Source of the DNA: Oikopleura dioica
Taxonomy: Eukaryota > Chordata > Appendicularia > Copelata > Oikopleuridae
DNA: 64,000 bases
NCBI GenBank assembly: GCA_907165135.1
Contig: OU015566.1
Location: 2,916,501-2,980,500, forward strand
Direction: 5' to 3'
The position numbers and the translations under genes were made by a program. Numbering within the stretch: the stretch's first letter is position 1; every line of letters begins with the position of its first letter. Shown here piece by piece: positions 21,755-34,198 of the stretch. The notes beneath the pieces were generated by a model. The model ran no database searches and had not been told where the DNA came from. It saw nothing but the letters and a program-made list of their open reading frames with translations.

Positions 21755-22226
21755 TTCTGCCAAAAAATGAAATAATGATAGAAATCCAATCATTCCTCTG
21801 TTCTTCTTTACTATCAACTTATCAGAATAAAAACAAGCAATAGAAAAACCTATTAGCCTCAAATCATTTATCCTTCAAATTTTGACTCAAAACACAAATA
21901 ACAGGCGCTAGAATTTTATAATATTCAGAGAAATAGAATCCTAGAGAAAATTTTCCGTTCCAAAAAGGTCGTAAAAATCCTGAGAAATATCGTTATTCTT
22001 CTTGCAGCTTCAAGTCTAGAAAATATCATTCGCCTATTTGAATTTTCACCCTTCTTCCTAATTGGCCACTCTTTGCACTGAGGTTTTTTCATCAAACTTT
22101 TCATTTGTCGTTTTCTTTCGTCAGAATTAATCTGAATTTTCGCTTTGTTTTCATTTTGTGAGAGAATTACTGTGTATTTTTTCTAGCTCGAAAATATATT
22201 TTCACAAGAGAATTTCAGATAATTTG

Positions 22227-23627
22227 ATGATGAAAAGTGTTAGCAAGATGAAGAAAGAAAAAGAGATAAAGGGGGAAATAAAGGAAGAGCCAGTTGAAGG
22301 AAACGAGTTTTTGATTAGGCATTCTTTGATAAGCGCAATTTGCGCTGCGCAAATTTGATAACAACAATTTTAAACTCATGAGAAGTCAAGGAAGAGCCAG
22401 AAGGCACCTTTGTCGGAATAGCTGAGAAAGTAAAGGACAACCCGCGAAAAGCGAAAACAAAGAAGAAAATCAAGGATGAAAACTCAAACAAGGTCCCCGA
22501 CAAGTCTCATCAGGTCGATCTTTTTGCGACTGCCTTAGCAACTGGCGATCAAATAATTGAAAAACAGGAAGGTTTTTTTTTGATATAATTTGACGAAAAA
22601 GGGAGAGGCCAAAAATAAACCCAAAAAGACAAAGAAGAAGAAATCAAAGAAATATAAGAATTCGGAAGGCAAGAAGAAAATCAAAGAAGAAGGGTCACGG
22701 AAAGATGTAAAGACAGAGCCAGATGATTCTTCATATGGAGAATCTCTCCAAAAAGAAGATCGAAAGAAAACGCTTAGGCCAAAAAAGAAAGATGTTCGTC
22801 GAGAAGCCAAAATCGAGAATGCGTCCGATGAAACTTCAGAAGATTCAAAACTCCCTCAAAGGAAGAAGCAAGAAAGAAAACCGAAAAACCCTGATTTCTC
22901 GAAGAAAAAGCCGTTTCAGGTCTGTTCGTTATCCAAAAAAACAGTTTTCGAATTTTTATAGTGCGAAGTTTGTGGAAATCGTTTCAAGACCAAGGCTACT
23001 CTTAAAGCTCACACGAAGAAATTTCATGAAGAGAAGACGGTCAAGCAAGAGCCGAATAAGGAAATCAAGGAGGAAGAAATGGTAAACGAAGAACCCATAG
23101 AAGGTTTTGTCTTCAAAGAACCATATCTTCCGAGACGATTCATTCCACTCAAGTAAGCCAAAATCAAAATTTTTTGAGCATTGTTAAACCCTTTTTCGAG
23201 CTCGTTTTCGAGCCAACAGCTTCTATTTAACAATTTCTTCAGCAAGCCGTTGAACCAGTTTGCGAAACCGCCTTTTATCGGCCCAAAAACGCGCCAAAAC
23301 GACTCAAAGAAAACTTGAAAATCAAAGCCCGGCGAATCATCAACAACGTGGTCCACTACAATATTGAAGATGAACGATGGGTGCCGATTTTCGAGGTGGA
23401 TAATTACGATGATATCGTCGAATACGAGAAGTACAAGTCGAAGATTCGAAAAGAAAAGGGCTTTACCTTATTTAATTTGAGATTTTTTTCTCTAAATTTG
23501 AAATAATTTAAACAGAGATACCCTTATTTCAGGATCGGAAGCGGATCTTTTTGTCCCAGAAGATGAAGAAGTCGAAGAAAATGAAGAAGAAATTGCGAAG
23601 GAAACAAAAAAGTTGGAGATCAAATAA
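22227..23627 (+). CDS. C2H2 zinc-finger protein, lysine-rich nuclear
   Basis: Exons are 22227-22292, 22391-22571, 22606-22919, 22962-23081, 23243-23459 and 23533-23627. The N-terminal half is highly charged Lys/Glu-rich (EEPEGTFVGIAEKVK, KPKKTKKKKSKK) and looks nuclear. One C2H2 finger follows: FQCEVCGNRFKTKATLKAHT with a closing KKFH. Downstream is a conserved-looking block (ERWVPIFEVDNYDDIVEYEK) and an acidic tail. The last intron starts with GC (23460). If the intron after 23081 is retained, the protein instead ends PRRFIPLK at a TAA near 23155, so two C-termini are possible. Likely DNA- or RNA-binding; target unknown. Confidence 0.65.
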
Positions 23628-24011
23628 TTTTACAAATGTTTTTGAGTTCAAAAAATATTTTAACTGCCACTAAAGTCGCTCCAAATTGCCATATCAATTG
23701 AAAATAAACACAATTTTCGAAATTTTACATTTAGAGATGATTTTTTTATTACAGAAAAAAATAGTGACAGAATAAATAAGTGTTCTCATTTTGCATATTG
23801 CCGGCCTGAAATTGAAGGATTATTTTATTTTTCAAGTCTCAATTCTGCGGCTTTGACTATAAAAAAACAATGATAAGCAAAAATTAAGGGGTTAAAAAAC
23901 AAAATTCCAGGCAGAAAAGTCTGCTTGATTGGGGGTTTATATTTAGGGAAGCATTTTTTTACCTTCAAAACCAACAAATAAACAAGCAAAACAACAAAAC
24001 AAAACACGGAA

Positions 24012-25548
24012 TCACAAAAACTCTTTACTGTCAAAGACGTGGTAAGGAAATTTTTTGATGAATCCATCAATGAATTGCAGTCCCAGCAAACTCGAGCTAG
24101 AATGGATCGACAGCCAGGGCGAGTAAATCGTCATTGACAAGACTCCAGGAATGACTACGTCGGTTACACCGGAGACGCCGCTTTTCGCCGGGACGCCGTA
24201 TTTGAAAGCGAAACGGCCAGAATAGTCGTACATTCCACAGGTGAACATGAGACTGAGAGCGCGTTTCACAGATCGAATTGGGAGGACGGATTCGCCTGTG
24301 ATGGGATTGATGCCTCGATTGGCAAGGCAGGCGGACATGATGCTCTGGATCTCTGTCGTGACCTGAAAAAAGCTAGCCTCTTTTTAATTTTGAAACTGAC
24401 TGTACCTCTATACTACAGAGTTGATAATACAGATCGAGATTCTTGAGTAGTTGTTCTTCTGATTGGATCATTCCTTTCCAGCAGCCCATTCTGAAGATAA
24501 AAAAGAATATTTTGGATAAAGAAAAATAACTTACGTCATCATATAATTGACCGCCGCCTTGTTCATAAACCCAACTTCGAGCTCCGACTTGTAAACGGGC
24601 ATATTACAGGAGAGCGTAGACCGACTGCCAGTGAGCTTTTTGTAATGCTCGAGGAAGTAATTGAAGCGATGCGAAAGCGGCTGCTCGTGATGCACCAGTG
24701 AGCAGGTCATGATTGCGCCCATGTTGATCATCGGATTGAAGGGACGGCCTTGATTGTCGAGGATGATTTTGTTGAAGGCTTGGCCGGAGGGCTCGTGCCC
24801 GACAAACTCGTGGAGGACGTCGTCCAGGGCGGCATGGGTGATTCCATAAGTATAAGGCTTTTCATTGGTCGAAAAAAGAATAGTTTTGTTAAGGGCGTCA
24901 CTCTGCTAAGGACCATTTCCTTTGAAGTACTCTGCATCGTGTAATAAATATCCGAGTCGCCAAGATGCATCCTCTGTCCATCAACAGTACAAATCGAAAC
25001 GGCAAATAAAGAAGTATCGACTTCGCTGAGCTGCGGAATATAATCCGGCAGACGGCAGATTTTGACTTTTCCATTCCGGTCGATAATTGAACAATCAAGT
25101 TTTGAGCTTTGATCAATTTCCAGGTCGCGAACTTCGTCGAAAATCTCCTCGCAGGATTTTTCAAATGACTCCCAATCAGTTACTAGAAAATAATTGAGAA
25201 AAGACAAAATAAGGGCGTACCTTTGAGATTGTTGACGAGTCCATTTAAAATCCTCTGTTGCTCGAAGTCTGACTGTTTCTCTATAATTCCCACAAATTCT
25301 TCTTTTGTATAAGTTTCTCGCTCTCGTAAATCTCGGAAAAGATTGAAAGTTCTTCCTTCCAAGCCGCGTTTTGAAAGGACATTTCTTAGTTTTCGTGAAG
25401 TTATACCGATCAGATCTGGCAAATGCGGCGGTGAGGATGACGTGTCCTTGGATTTAACCAATGAGAGCCAGTCCTCGCTCGCTCGATCTGAGAGGGCTTC
25501 AGATCCAGATTTGCGGCCGCCGCAGCTACCAAATCTGATCGGTATCAT
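24012..25548 (-). CDS. GLS: Glutaminase
   Basis: Exons are 25548-25221, 25182-24914 (or 24920), 24857-24535, 24490-24406 and 24362-24012. The enzyme deamidates glutamine to glutamate and ammonia, usually in mitochondria. Diagnostic stretches are YYTMQSTSK (catalytic serine and lysine of Q-S-x-x-K), HEFVGHEPSGQAFNK, GRPFNPMINMGAI, TCGMYDYSGRFAFKYG and VPAKSGVSGVT. An N-terminal domain with EF-hand-like helices (TYTKEEFVGIIEKQ) is present. The C-terminal ankyrin repeats of animal kidney-type enzymes are absent. The intron after Q-S-T-S-K is either GA-AG (giving the expected K-P junction) or GT-AG six bases later, adding Glu-Met. Confidence 0.9.
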
Positions 25549-26096
25549 TCTCTAGAAAAAGTCGTTTTATTTTTAATCGAAGCTAGAAGTTTACCGAGGT
25601 TTACGTCCGAAAGAGCTTGTGACCAATTGTGCGCTTTTCTTAAGATTCTTCTGGTCAATCTAATTAATTATTCAGACCTTCAGTAATTACTAGAAATGAT
25701 TTTATTGCTTCGATTTCTCACCTTTGCGCGCCCAAATTCATTTTTTCTCTTTTTTTCTGCTTTCTGTCTCTTTCAGAAAAACATTGACCGCCTGCGACTT
25801 TTTGTTCTAGAGCGCGTGACCTTTCTTTCCAAACAAAATTTCTATAACAAAGTCTTGGCAATATAAATCGGGGAGGGAAAAAGAGGAGTGATGAGAGCTG
25901 AAGGCTCGTGTTTAGGGGATTAACAATTCCCTTGAGGGAGTTTGGAGAGACAAAGTAGTGGGGTCACAAAAGTATGTGCTTTTCTTGCAATAACTTTGTC
26001 ATGAAAATTACGTTATTTTCTTGATTTTGCCGATATACACAAAGACACATTTTTAGTTTAATGATTTTTATTGCGAAGAATCAGAAAACAGATTGT
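25549..26096. other. Intergenic between divergent or same-strand genes
   Basis: No gene is supported. The region contains the 5' flank of glutaminase and the 3' flank of the chitin-binding gene, without clear repeats. Confidence 0.45.
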
Positions 26097-26481
26097 TTAT
26101 TTCAAGGGCTCGTAGCACTCATCGTCCGAGTCGAGATTGTATGGCCAGTCGCAGATTTTGTACTCGTCGTTCCAGACAAGACCTGAAATGTGCATTTTTT
26201 CACCAATTATCAAGTAGTTTACCGATCGGGCAGAAAAGCTTGTCCCCAACGCTTCCTCGCTCCCAGCATCGGAAATAAGAGCTGCAATCTAAAACAACGA
26301 TTATACTCTCTTCTTTCGAAAACGAGTCACCTTTTGGGTTCAAGTAGGTCCCATTCAAGCAAAACCCAGTATCTGGGTAATGAGTATCTGGCTTGTCCTG
26401 GCAGTAGTTGTTGCAGAAGGCCATGGCTTCTTGGTCATGATTCTGGGCCTGAACAAAAGCGGCGAGAAAAAGGAGCTTCAT
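26097..26481 (-). CDS. Small secreted chitin-binding type-2 protein
   Basis: Exons are 26481-26331, 26288-26223 and 26182-26097, about 100 residues. A signal peptide (MKLLFLAAFVQA) precedes a single peritrophin-A/CBM14-type domain. Its spaced cysteines are in DTGFCLNGTYLNPK, DCSSYFRCWERGSVG, KLFCPIGKLVWND and YKICDWPYN, matching the C-x-n-C-x5-C-x-n-C-x-n-C-x-n-C layout and the aromatic positions that contact chitin. An extra N-terminal pair of cysteines (FCNNYCQ) lies before the domain. It could bind a chitin-like extracellular matrix. Confidence 0.85.
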
Positions 26482-26703
26482 ATCTGTATCTTTTTATGCT
26501 GCTCATTTCATTTTCTGCTGAAGAATTAAGCGAACAGATGATGAGATTCTCAACAATAGGAAATTTTCTAGGAGAAGAAAGGGCGATTCAGTGACAGAAT
26601 CCGTCATTTGGCAAATATTGGATTTGACCCACTTCCAGTCGGACTCATTATTAGCTAATCACCATAATACAAGAAAATAGCAAGAGACAAAAATCGCAAG
26701 AAA

Positions 26704-28038
26704 ATGAGCAAAGTTGTTCTTTTTACCCCCGGGTCGATATTTCTCCTTGGAGTCGGGGGCTGGTTCATGACTTATGGAATCGGAATCAGTGATCCCCAGC
26801 ATCTTGTTAGACGTAAGACTAGATTTATTTAGGGAGTCCCCAGAAAGATCGCTTTTCTAGTTCCTGATTGGCCGACAATCTCAAATACAGGGTCATTTCC
26901 GCCAGAATCTTGCGTTTTCTCGCAGTTACTCAATACAACAGGAAAATGTTTATTCATTTAGAAAAAAAACAACAGACAGAAATCTTTTGAAGACATTTTC
27001 GGAGCAATTATCGGCCTCTTCGTCACCGTCGTCTTCTTCAAATACACTCAAGCAATCGGCGCTGACGATAGTCTAGCAAAAGCAACAGCGGTTCTTGGAA
27101 TCATTCAAATGTTCGGAGTGATGCTGGTCGGAAATTTTCAATTTACGTCTATTCGGTTTGTTCACTTTTTCGGGGCTACTCTTGCGTTTGGTTGTGGATT
27201 GGCCTTGGCGCTTTGTATTTCAATAATGAGCGCGGGGAAACTCATGTCGCCGAAGTGGTTGGTTTGGACGAGGATTGGGATTACTACGATTGCTTTTGCT
27301 TCGGGAATCATAAGTATGCTTTTTTCAGATAATTGATAACATCATAAAAATGCCATTTCTTAGATGAGTAAGAATCGATGCCATTTTTTTCATAGAATTT
27401 GATAATTTACTTTTGACAATTTATTGGTAAATAATTTTACAAAAATAACAGGGTTGAAATACCGAAGCCCAAGCTCGCATTCTCTTTTTTGATAAGGTTT
27501 TCGTTTAAAAATTGTGCAGCAAGTAGAGAGAATAAAAGATCGGAGAAAAAGTTCGGGCGTGTTTCAGGTTGTCTTATTTATTTCTTTACTCCGATAAAAG
27601 AATAATAATTCCTGTTTGTAACGAATCATTTCATTTTTGAATATGACAAAAAAAACTCATTTTCTTGGAGACTTGTATCGTAAAAATAGTTATTGCTGGT
27701 TCGGGTCATCATTTTTATGGCGGCAAACTGAAGAGCGTCATTTTTGCAAAAAAAATATTAATTAATTATTCATCTAAAATCTGACTTCAGTGCTCGTGTC
27801 GGCTTTTCAACAAGGCGATCCAGCAGAAGCCGACTACTCACGTTTCTGGGCAAATATGACGGATGCCTTTGAGTGGTCTTTGGGAATTTCACTTCTTTGC
27901 TTCTACTGCTCGCTGACGTATGAGTTTTCAAAGATCAAGTCGACGAAATTTTCAATAACGCTGGATTCGGTAACCACGGTGAAATCTGAAAATGGTGATG
28001 GGAGAAGGGAGGTGGAATCAGAAGAGCATCGATTCTAG
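26704..28038 (+). CDS. DRAM/TMEM150 (Frag1-type) membrane protein
   Basis: Exons are 26704-26812, 26861-26947, 26993-27313 and 27791-28038. Six-helix membrane proteins of this family act in lysosomal/autophagy regulation or plasma-membrane lipid control. Seen here: TM1 with GSIFLLGVGGWFMTYG, the luminal motif P-x-I-S-x-T-G-x-x-P-P-E-x-C (PTISNTGSFPPESC), VLGIIQMFGVMLVGNFQ, VHFFGATLAFG and TDAFEWSLGISLLCFYCSL. The second intron may start GA (26942, after ACAACAG) or GT (26948); both keep frame. The third intron is 477 nt, among the longest in the window. Confidence 0.8.
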
Positions 28039-28465
28039 ATTCTAGCGATTCGTTTCAGAAGAAATTTTATAGAAAAGAGACGCTGACGCCCAGACAATTA
28101 CGACTGAATTGAGCATCGATTAAAGCCTGTTATATATTTTCTTGTGAATTTATTTAATAAAGATGTCACTTTTCCCGACGCGCGGAAATTTATTCTCCTC
28201 TCAAAAAACATGAGATCAAAGTTGCACAAGCATTCAATTTGCATTGGAACGTAAGATGCATGCTGTTTGCGTGCTGATTTTTATATCGGAATTTTGGCAC
28301 ACCGCGCTCAATAAACTTTGCTAATCATTATCCTTGTGGTAGGGCACTTGCATTTGTCCAAACGAATTTCTTTCTTCTCTGACACAGTTATCAGTATCAG
28401 TCTTTTTTCGCAAAAGAGAGCAGCAGTCACTTAATCAAAAGAAGAGCTAAATAACAACACAGAAA
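28039..28465. other. Intergenic upstream of sugar transporter pair
   Basis: No gene is supported here. It may hold an undetected first exon of the transporter gene. Confidence 0.4.
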
Positions 28466-28734
28466 ATGGGCTGCGGGAAAGGTTTTTGTACAGAGAGAAG
28501 AACTTGATAGTGCCGCCCTGAGCCGCTTTTTGCCGCTCTGCGCCGCCTTGCGCCGGCATAGAAAATTCGATTTAATAGATAACATCTATTTTGAATCACT
28601 CCTAACAAATTCTTTAATTTTCGAGCCAGTTACTAGCATTTGACTGACTATTTACTTTTTTTCTTTTCTGGACAAACAGTCGGCCCATGTTCTCAAACAA
28701 ACAAATCTAACTACCGCAAAAAACCAACATAAAG

Positions 28735-30593
28735 TCTTATCATCGCAACCTTCGCCATCCTAATCGGCTCATGGTGGAACATGGGTTGGGCGATTGGAGT
28801 CCTTAATCCGCTTGGTGGCGCTATGGAGGAACTTTTCGACAAATGCGGATCAGCTGCTTTCGATGAATTCGACTTGACCTGGTCTTTTACTACGGGTCTT
28901 TGGACAATCGGAGGAGCCATCGGAGCCGTTTTGGGAGGACCAGCGTCGAATTTGTGGTTCATTGGACGCAAAAGAGGGTTATTTGTGACTTGCGGATTGA
29001 TGGCTCTTGGATCATATTTGGAAGCTCATCCGTTTTTCTTTGCGTACGCGAATGATTATAATGAGTGTGCTGGAGATTATGACTTTATTCTTGCTGGAAG
29101 ATTTTTCTCAGGTAAAAATTCTGACGAATTGAGCCCTAAAATCTTCATTCTTAGGAATTGCTTGTGGTCTTACAACTGCTATCGCCCCAGTCTACCTCAA
29201 TGAAATCGCCCCTAAAAAGTGGAAAGGTCTTTTTGGCAATTTGAACCAGTTCACCTGTGTCATTGGAAACCTCTTCGTTTGGGTAGTTGGGCTCAAGCAA
29301 GTCACTGGCTCGATGGATTGCAAAGTCCCTCTGAACGATGATAATGAATGTCCGGCGGAAGAACAAGATATTGGACCAATCAACAGGTGAAATCAACAAG
29401 GAAACCCCGTTTTCTAATTATTCTTATTATTGCGAATTTCTAGATTTTCACTGACTCTTGGTCTCCCCCTCGTTTTCTGCGCTGTTCAGATCATCATTCT
29501 TCCATTCATCTGGGAGTCACCATCGCACTTGGCAAAATTCTCCCTCGATCGAGCGGCCAAAGCTGCAAAATACTACGGAGCCGAGGTTGAAGACGATTCC
29601 GGAGCTGACAAACCAGGTATAGAATTTTCTCATTTTCGTCTTCTTTCATGATTTCAGTCTATCCACGACTCGGCTGCTGCCAACCGCTTTTCTTCAAGCC
29701 CCTCATTGCCGCGATCATTCTTCATCTTTCCCAGCAGCTCAGCGGAATCAACGCCATCTTCTTCTATTCAACTCGTAAGAAAATGCTCCCTAAGCAAGGC
29801 CTAAAATTCCCTCAGAGATCTTCACGAGCGCTGGTGTTTCGGACCCAGAAGTGGCCACTTGCTTCATTGGCGTGATCTCCCTCATTTTCTGCGGCGCTTC
29901 TCTTGGTCTCGTCGGCTGTGCTGGAGGCAAAACGCTCCATACGTATGGAATCGGGCTCATTGGCATATGCGCTGGAATTATGGCGCTTCTTCTCGGCATT
30001 TTCCTCGAAGACGATTCTTATAATCAAGATGCTGTTTCCACCTCCGCCATTGTCTTTGTTCTGGTAAAGTTAAACTTCGAAATTTCCTTCAATCATTTTT
30101 CATAGACTTTTGTGGCTATCTTCCAATGCGGACCAGGTCCAATTCCATGGGGAATGGCGGCGGAACTTTTTGATGACACAAACAGGTAATTTTCTCGATG
30201 ATGTTCAAAATGATCCGTTCTTCTATCAGATCCCGAGCAACTGCTATCGGATGTCTGTTCAACTGGGGGGCCAACACTGCTGTCGCCTTCGGTTTCCCTC
30301 TCCTTGAGGTATAAAAAGCTCATCAACCCTTTTTCAATCAAATCTAGGCATCGATGGGTGGTCATGTTTTCTGGATCTTTTGCGGCTTCAACATCATCTT
30401 CTTCTTCCTGCTCCTCTTTTTCGTCCCTGAGACAAAAGGAAAAACCCTCCGAGAAATCCAAGCCTTCTTTATTCCTTCAATTCTCGATGAGCCGGAAAAC
30501 TTCGCCGTGGTTGTGCCCGAATACAACGACGCTTTCAAGGATGAAGAAAACAAGGACAAAAGCGAGTTGAAGAGTGAAGAATGTGATTTTTAA
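28735..30593 (+). CDS. SLC2-type facilitative sugar transporter, copy 1
   Basis: Supported exons are 28735-29111, 29155-29386, 29444-29616, 29658-29774, 29816-30063, 30106-30185, 30230-30308 and 30348-30593. TM1 reads IIATFAILIGSWWNMGWAIG. Family marks are the TM2-3 loop GRKRGLF, PVYLNEIAP, the TM7 block QQLSGINAIFFYS, GPGPIPWGMAAELF (the G-P-x-P-W segment), NWGANTAVAFGFPLLE, and PETKGKTLREIQ after TM12. A small upstream exon ending at 28481 (AAAG|GTTTTTG) is homologous to one in copy 2, and its splice to 28735 keeps frame only in a reading without a local ATG, so the true start is unresolved. The C-terminal tail is acidic. Confidence 0.85.
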
Positions 30594-30890
30594 AAACGAC
30601 TTCTGATAGCTGTAAATTTAAGGCAATCCTGTCATTATTTTTCACTGTACGATGAATATACTGAACTTCAGTTTATGTTCTGTAAACTTTGCTTGTCAAT
30701 TTCCCTGTGGGAAAAATCATTGATTTCATCAAACAGAAAAAAATTCCCTGGCCTACATTTTTTCTCAGATAAAGAATTAAACGCTTATTTTATAAGAAAA
30801 CAGGAAATGACTTGCGGGATTGGTTTTTAAATAAACTAAAGAGACACTTTAATATCTAAGAGAGCTCGATTAAAGGAACCATGAATAAAG

Positions 30891-32733
30891 GCTGCTTCTG
30901 GCTACTTTTGGCATCCTGATCGGCTCATGGTGGAACATGGGTTGGGCGGTAGGCGTCCTGAATCCTCTCGAAAACGCTTTGAACGAGCTTTTCAACGAAT
31001 GTGGCTCCGCAGCGTTCGACTCATGGGAATTGACGTGGTCGTTTACAACTGGGCTCTGGACGATTGGAGGTGCAGTCGGGTCAGTTGTTGGGGGACCAGT
31101 TTCGAATTTGAGAATAGTCGGCCGGAAAAGAGGGTTGTTTTTGACCTGTGGATTGATGGCTCTGGGCTCGTATTTGGAAGCGCATCCATTTTTCTTTGAA
31201 TATCCTTAAAACTACGAGGATGATTGCAGTGGATCGTATGATTTGATTCTTGCAGGGCGATTTATTTCAGGTAAAATTACTCTGAGCTTTTTCATTCTCA
31301 TTTTTCAGGAATCGCTTGTGGATTGACTACAGCGATTGCCCCTGTTTATCTCAATGAAATAGCACCTATCAACCTGAAGGGTCTTTTCGGCAATCTCAAC
31401 CAGTTTACGTGCGTTATTGGTATACTGTTCGTTTGGGTTGTTGGACTCAAGCAAGTTTCTGGCGCAATGGATTGTCAAGTACCACTTGATGAAAAATTCG
31501 AGTGCCGTGTCGGGGAAGAAGATATCGGAGCAATCAACCGGTAGGAACTTTGGATGAACCTAATTTCTCAAATTCAAGGTTTTCTTTGACTCTTGGTCTC
31601 CCGCTCGTTTTCTGTGCGATTCAAATCATCATTCTTCCATTTATTTGGGAGTCACCGGCTCACTTGGCGAAATTCTCTCCAGAAAGAGCCGCAAAAGCTG
31701 CTGACTATTATGCTGCGGAGATCGAAAAAGATACTGAAGAAGACAGACAAGGTAAAAATCGGAACAACTGGGCCAAAAACCCTCAAATTTTATCCCAGTT
31801 CACCCTCGACTCGGTTGCTGTGAACCACTTTTCATCAAGCCCCTGATTGCCGTCGTCATCCTTCATCTCTCCCAACAACTCACCGGAATCAACGCCATTT
31901 TCTTTTATTCAACCCGTTAGAAGTCCATCTTAAAATCTTATCCAACGACTTTTTTCCTAGAGATCTTCACTAGCGCCGGCGTTTCTGACCCGGAAGTAGC
32001 GACTTGTCTGATCGGTGTTGTCTCCATCATCTTTTGCGGCGCATCTCTTTGGCTTGTTGGCTGTGCTGGAGGAAAAACGCTGCATATGTATGGAATCGGA
32101 TTGATCGGCATTTGCGCTGGAGTGATTGCGCTTTTACTCGGCGTTTTCCAGGGCGATGATGATTTTGATAATCAAGCTGCTATATCTATCTGCTCAATCG
32201 TCTTTGTCTTGGTGAGGATAGGCAAAGAATGATGAGGCCTAAGTTTTTAGGTTTTTACGGCAATTTTCCAGAGCGGTCCAGGTCCGATTCCATGGGGAAT
32301 GGCGACTCAGTTATTTGATGATACTAATAGGTGCAAATTTAATTCAAAAATGAATAAAAAAATTTTGTATAATAGATCTCGAGCGACAGCGATTGGAAGT
32401 CTTGTAAATTGGGGGGCAAATACCGCCATCGCTTTTGGTTTTCCCCTGCTCGAGGTAATATCATACTCAAAATTTGACATTGACAAAAAATTTTATTAGG
32501 CAGTGATGGGAGGTCATGTCTTTTGGATCTTCTGCGGCTTTAATTTCTTTTTCTTTTTCATGGTCATGATCTTCGTCCCTGAAACCAAAGACAAAACTCT
32601 TCGCGAAATTCAGGCTTTCTTTGTCCCTTCAATTCTCAATGAGGAAGAAACTTTGCCAAAATACAACGAAGCTTTCAAGACTGAAGAAACCAAGGAGGAC
32701 AAAAACTTTGGGAGAAAAGAATATGCTTTTTAA
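30891..32733 (+). CDS. SLC2-type sugar transporter, copy 2, with in-frame stop
   Basis: This tandem duplicate of the upstream gene has the same exon structure: 30891-31270, 31309-31540, 31579-31751, 31799-31915, 31961-32211, 32251-32330, 32376-32454 and 32500-32733. All splice sites are canonical and all later exons read cleanly (QQLTGINAIFFYS, GPGPIPWGMATQLF, PETKDKTLREIQ). In the first large exon, TAA at 31207-31209 interrupts the loop between TM3 and TM4 (HPFFFEYP, stop, NYEDDCSG), where copy 1 has an uninterrupted loop. This is either a very young pseudogene, an allele, or a base error. A candidate small upstream exon ends at 30822. Confidence 0.75.
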
Positions 32734-32876
32734 TACATTTTCTATCATATTAATAAACATACTTTTTTAGACAATATTCATAAAGATGTTTGAAATTAAA
32801 TCTCAAACTCGCGATAATCCTCTCTTGATCCCATTGACTGAGGTGGCGTAAGATAGTACTCAGAGATATTTGAAAA

Positions 32877-34198
32877 ATGTCGACTTATAAAAAATGGATT
32901 TGCGTAGAGGAAAGAATGGCCATTTTCAACAATCATTACACAAAACTCCAAAGGAAGATTCTGTTCGACGATATTTTCATTGACAGGTAAAGACTCTTCC
33001 CGATAATTTCAGGCCATCACATGACAGACGATTTTATTTTATAAAACTGCTTTTTTTGTTTAGACAATCTTGTATCGCAAAAGTCCCAATTTCTTATCGC
33101 ACGATGAATATGCTCAAAACGGGCGACGTCGTTTTCTACCTTGAAAAATGCGAAATCAAGCAGGCGACATACCTTTGTTCATCCCTCCGATCCCGACTGA
33201 GTCCTAGAGAAATCGTATCAGAACTTCTCGGCTCAGAAAGCGAGCTAAGAATGTACTGCAAACAGTATGGCATCTACAAAAGCGGAGAAAGAGCTAATGG
33301 CTTTGCTCTGGCAATCGATGTTCATCGGCATATCGTCAAAACGCTCGGAACTCATGAATGTTTATGGAAGCTCTCTCACGACCGGGCGCTAGCGATCAGA
33401 GCAGAAGCAAGAAAAGAAACCCCGAGCACAAGTACCAGCAGCCAGGAAATCAAGGAAGAGAACCAAGTCGAAGACGATGGAATTTCCGACATTTCCGAAG
33501 CCTCGCAAACAGAATCAGAAATGAACGAAAGGCCGAAAAATGTCCCAATCAGCATGGGAATCTTACCGATCGAGCTAGCTGGTGAATATGAGGGGCCAAC
33601 AGCTGGATTAGAGTTTACTTCCCGACCATCGATTCCACTTGTTCCTGTGCAAATGTGTCCGGAATTGCCAAGTACTTCAAAGAGCATCAGGCCGCCGGAT
33701 AGAAGCAAGCAGAGAAACGTACTGTCGTTACAGCAGAAGATCAAAATTATCCGTAAATCGATCTTTTTGATAACCTTAAAGAAAATTCTTTCTAGACCAA
33801 CATGAGAAAGAAGGTCTTTCTTATCGAAAACTCGCTGCGGAATATGGAGTTTCTGCCCCAGCAGTATTCTATCTCATCAAAAACAAGGAGCAAATCATGA
33901 GCGATTATGCAAGAGGATGTCCCCCTGATCGGAAAATTCGGAGACAAGAGTAATTATAAGAAAACATTTTTATTTATTCTTATAAAATTAAAGGCATTTT
34001 GACGCCTTGGATGACAAATGCGCAGAGTGGCTACGAGCTCAACCCTTTCCAGAGCATGTCCCAAAAGTCGCCATCCAAGAAGTTGCCCGTCAATTTGCAA
34101 AAGAACTTGGCCACAAAAATTTTAAAGCGTCCTATGATTGGCTTTCCAGATTCAGCGAAAGGAAGAACTTGAATCTTTCCAGAAGCAGTCTGAGATGA
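32877..34198 (+). CDS. CENP-B/pogo-type DNA-binding protein, probably domesticated
   Basis: Exons are 32877-32986, 33064-33752, 33796-33949 and 33994-34198, about 385 residues. The C-terminal third holds a psq/CENP-B-like helix-turn-helix (LSLQQKIKII, EGLSYRKLAAEYGVSAPAVF, YLIKNKEQI) followed by a second Tc5/CENP-B HTH half (LDDKCAEWLRAQPFPEHVPK, FKASYDWLSRFSERKN). The protein stops right there, with no DDE catalytic domain. The N-terminal 250 residues are unlike known tigger proteins to my eye and include an acidic Ser-rich linker. Likely a transposase-derived regulator or centromere-type DNA binder. Confidence 0.75.

Noticed and set aside
28466-28481. ATG exon MGCGK as the start of the first sugar transporter
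   Set aside because: Canonical splicing from it to 28735 shifts frame and stops; the frame that works has no local ATG, so I left the start open.
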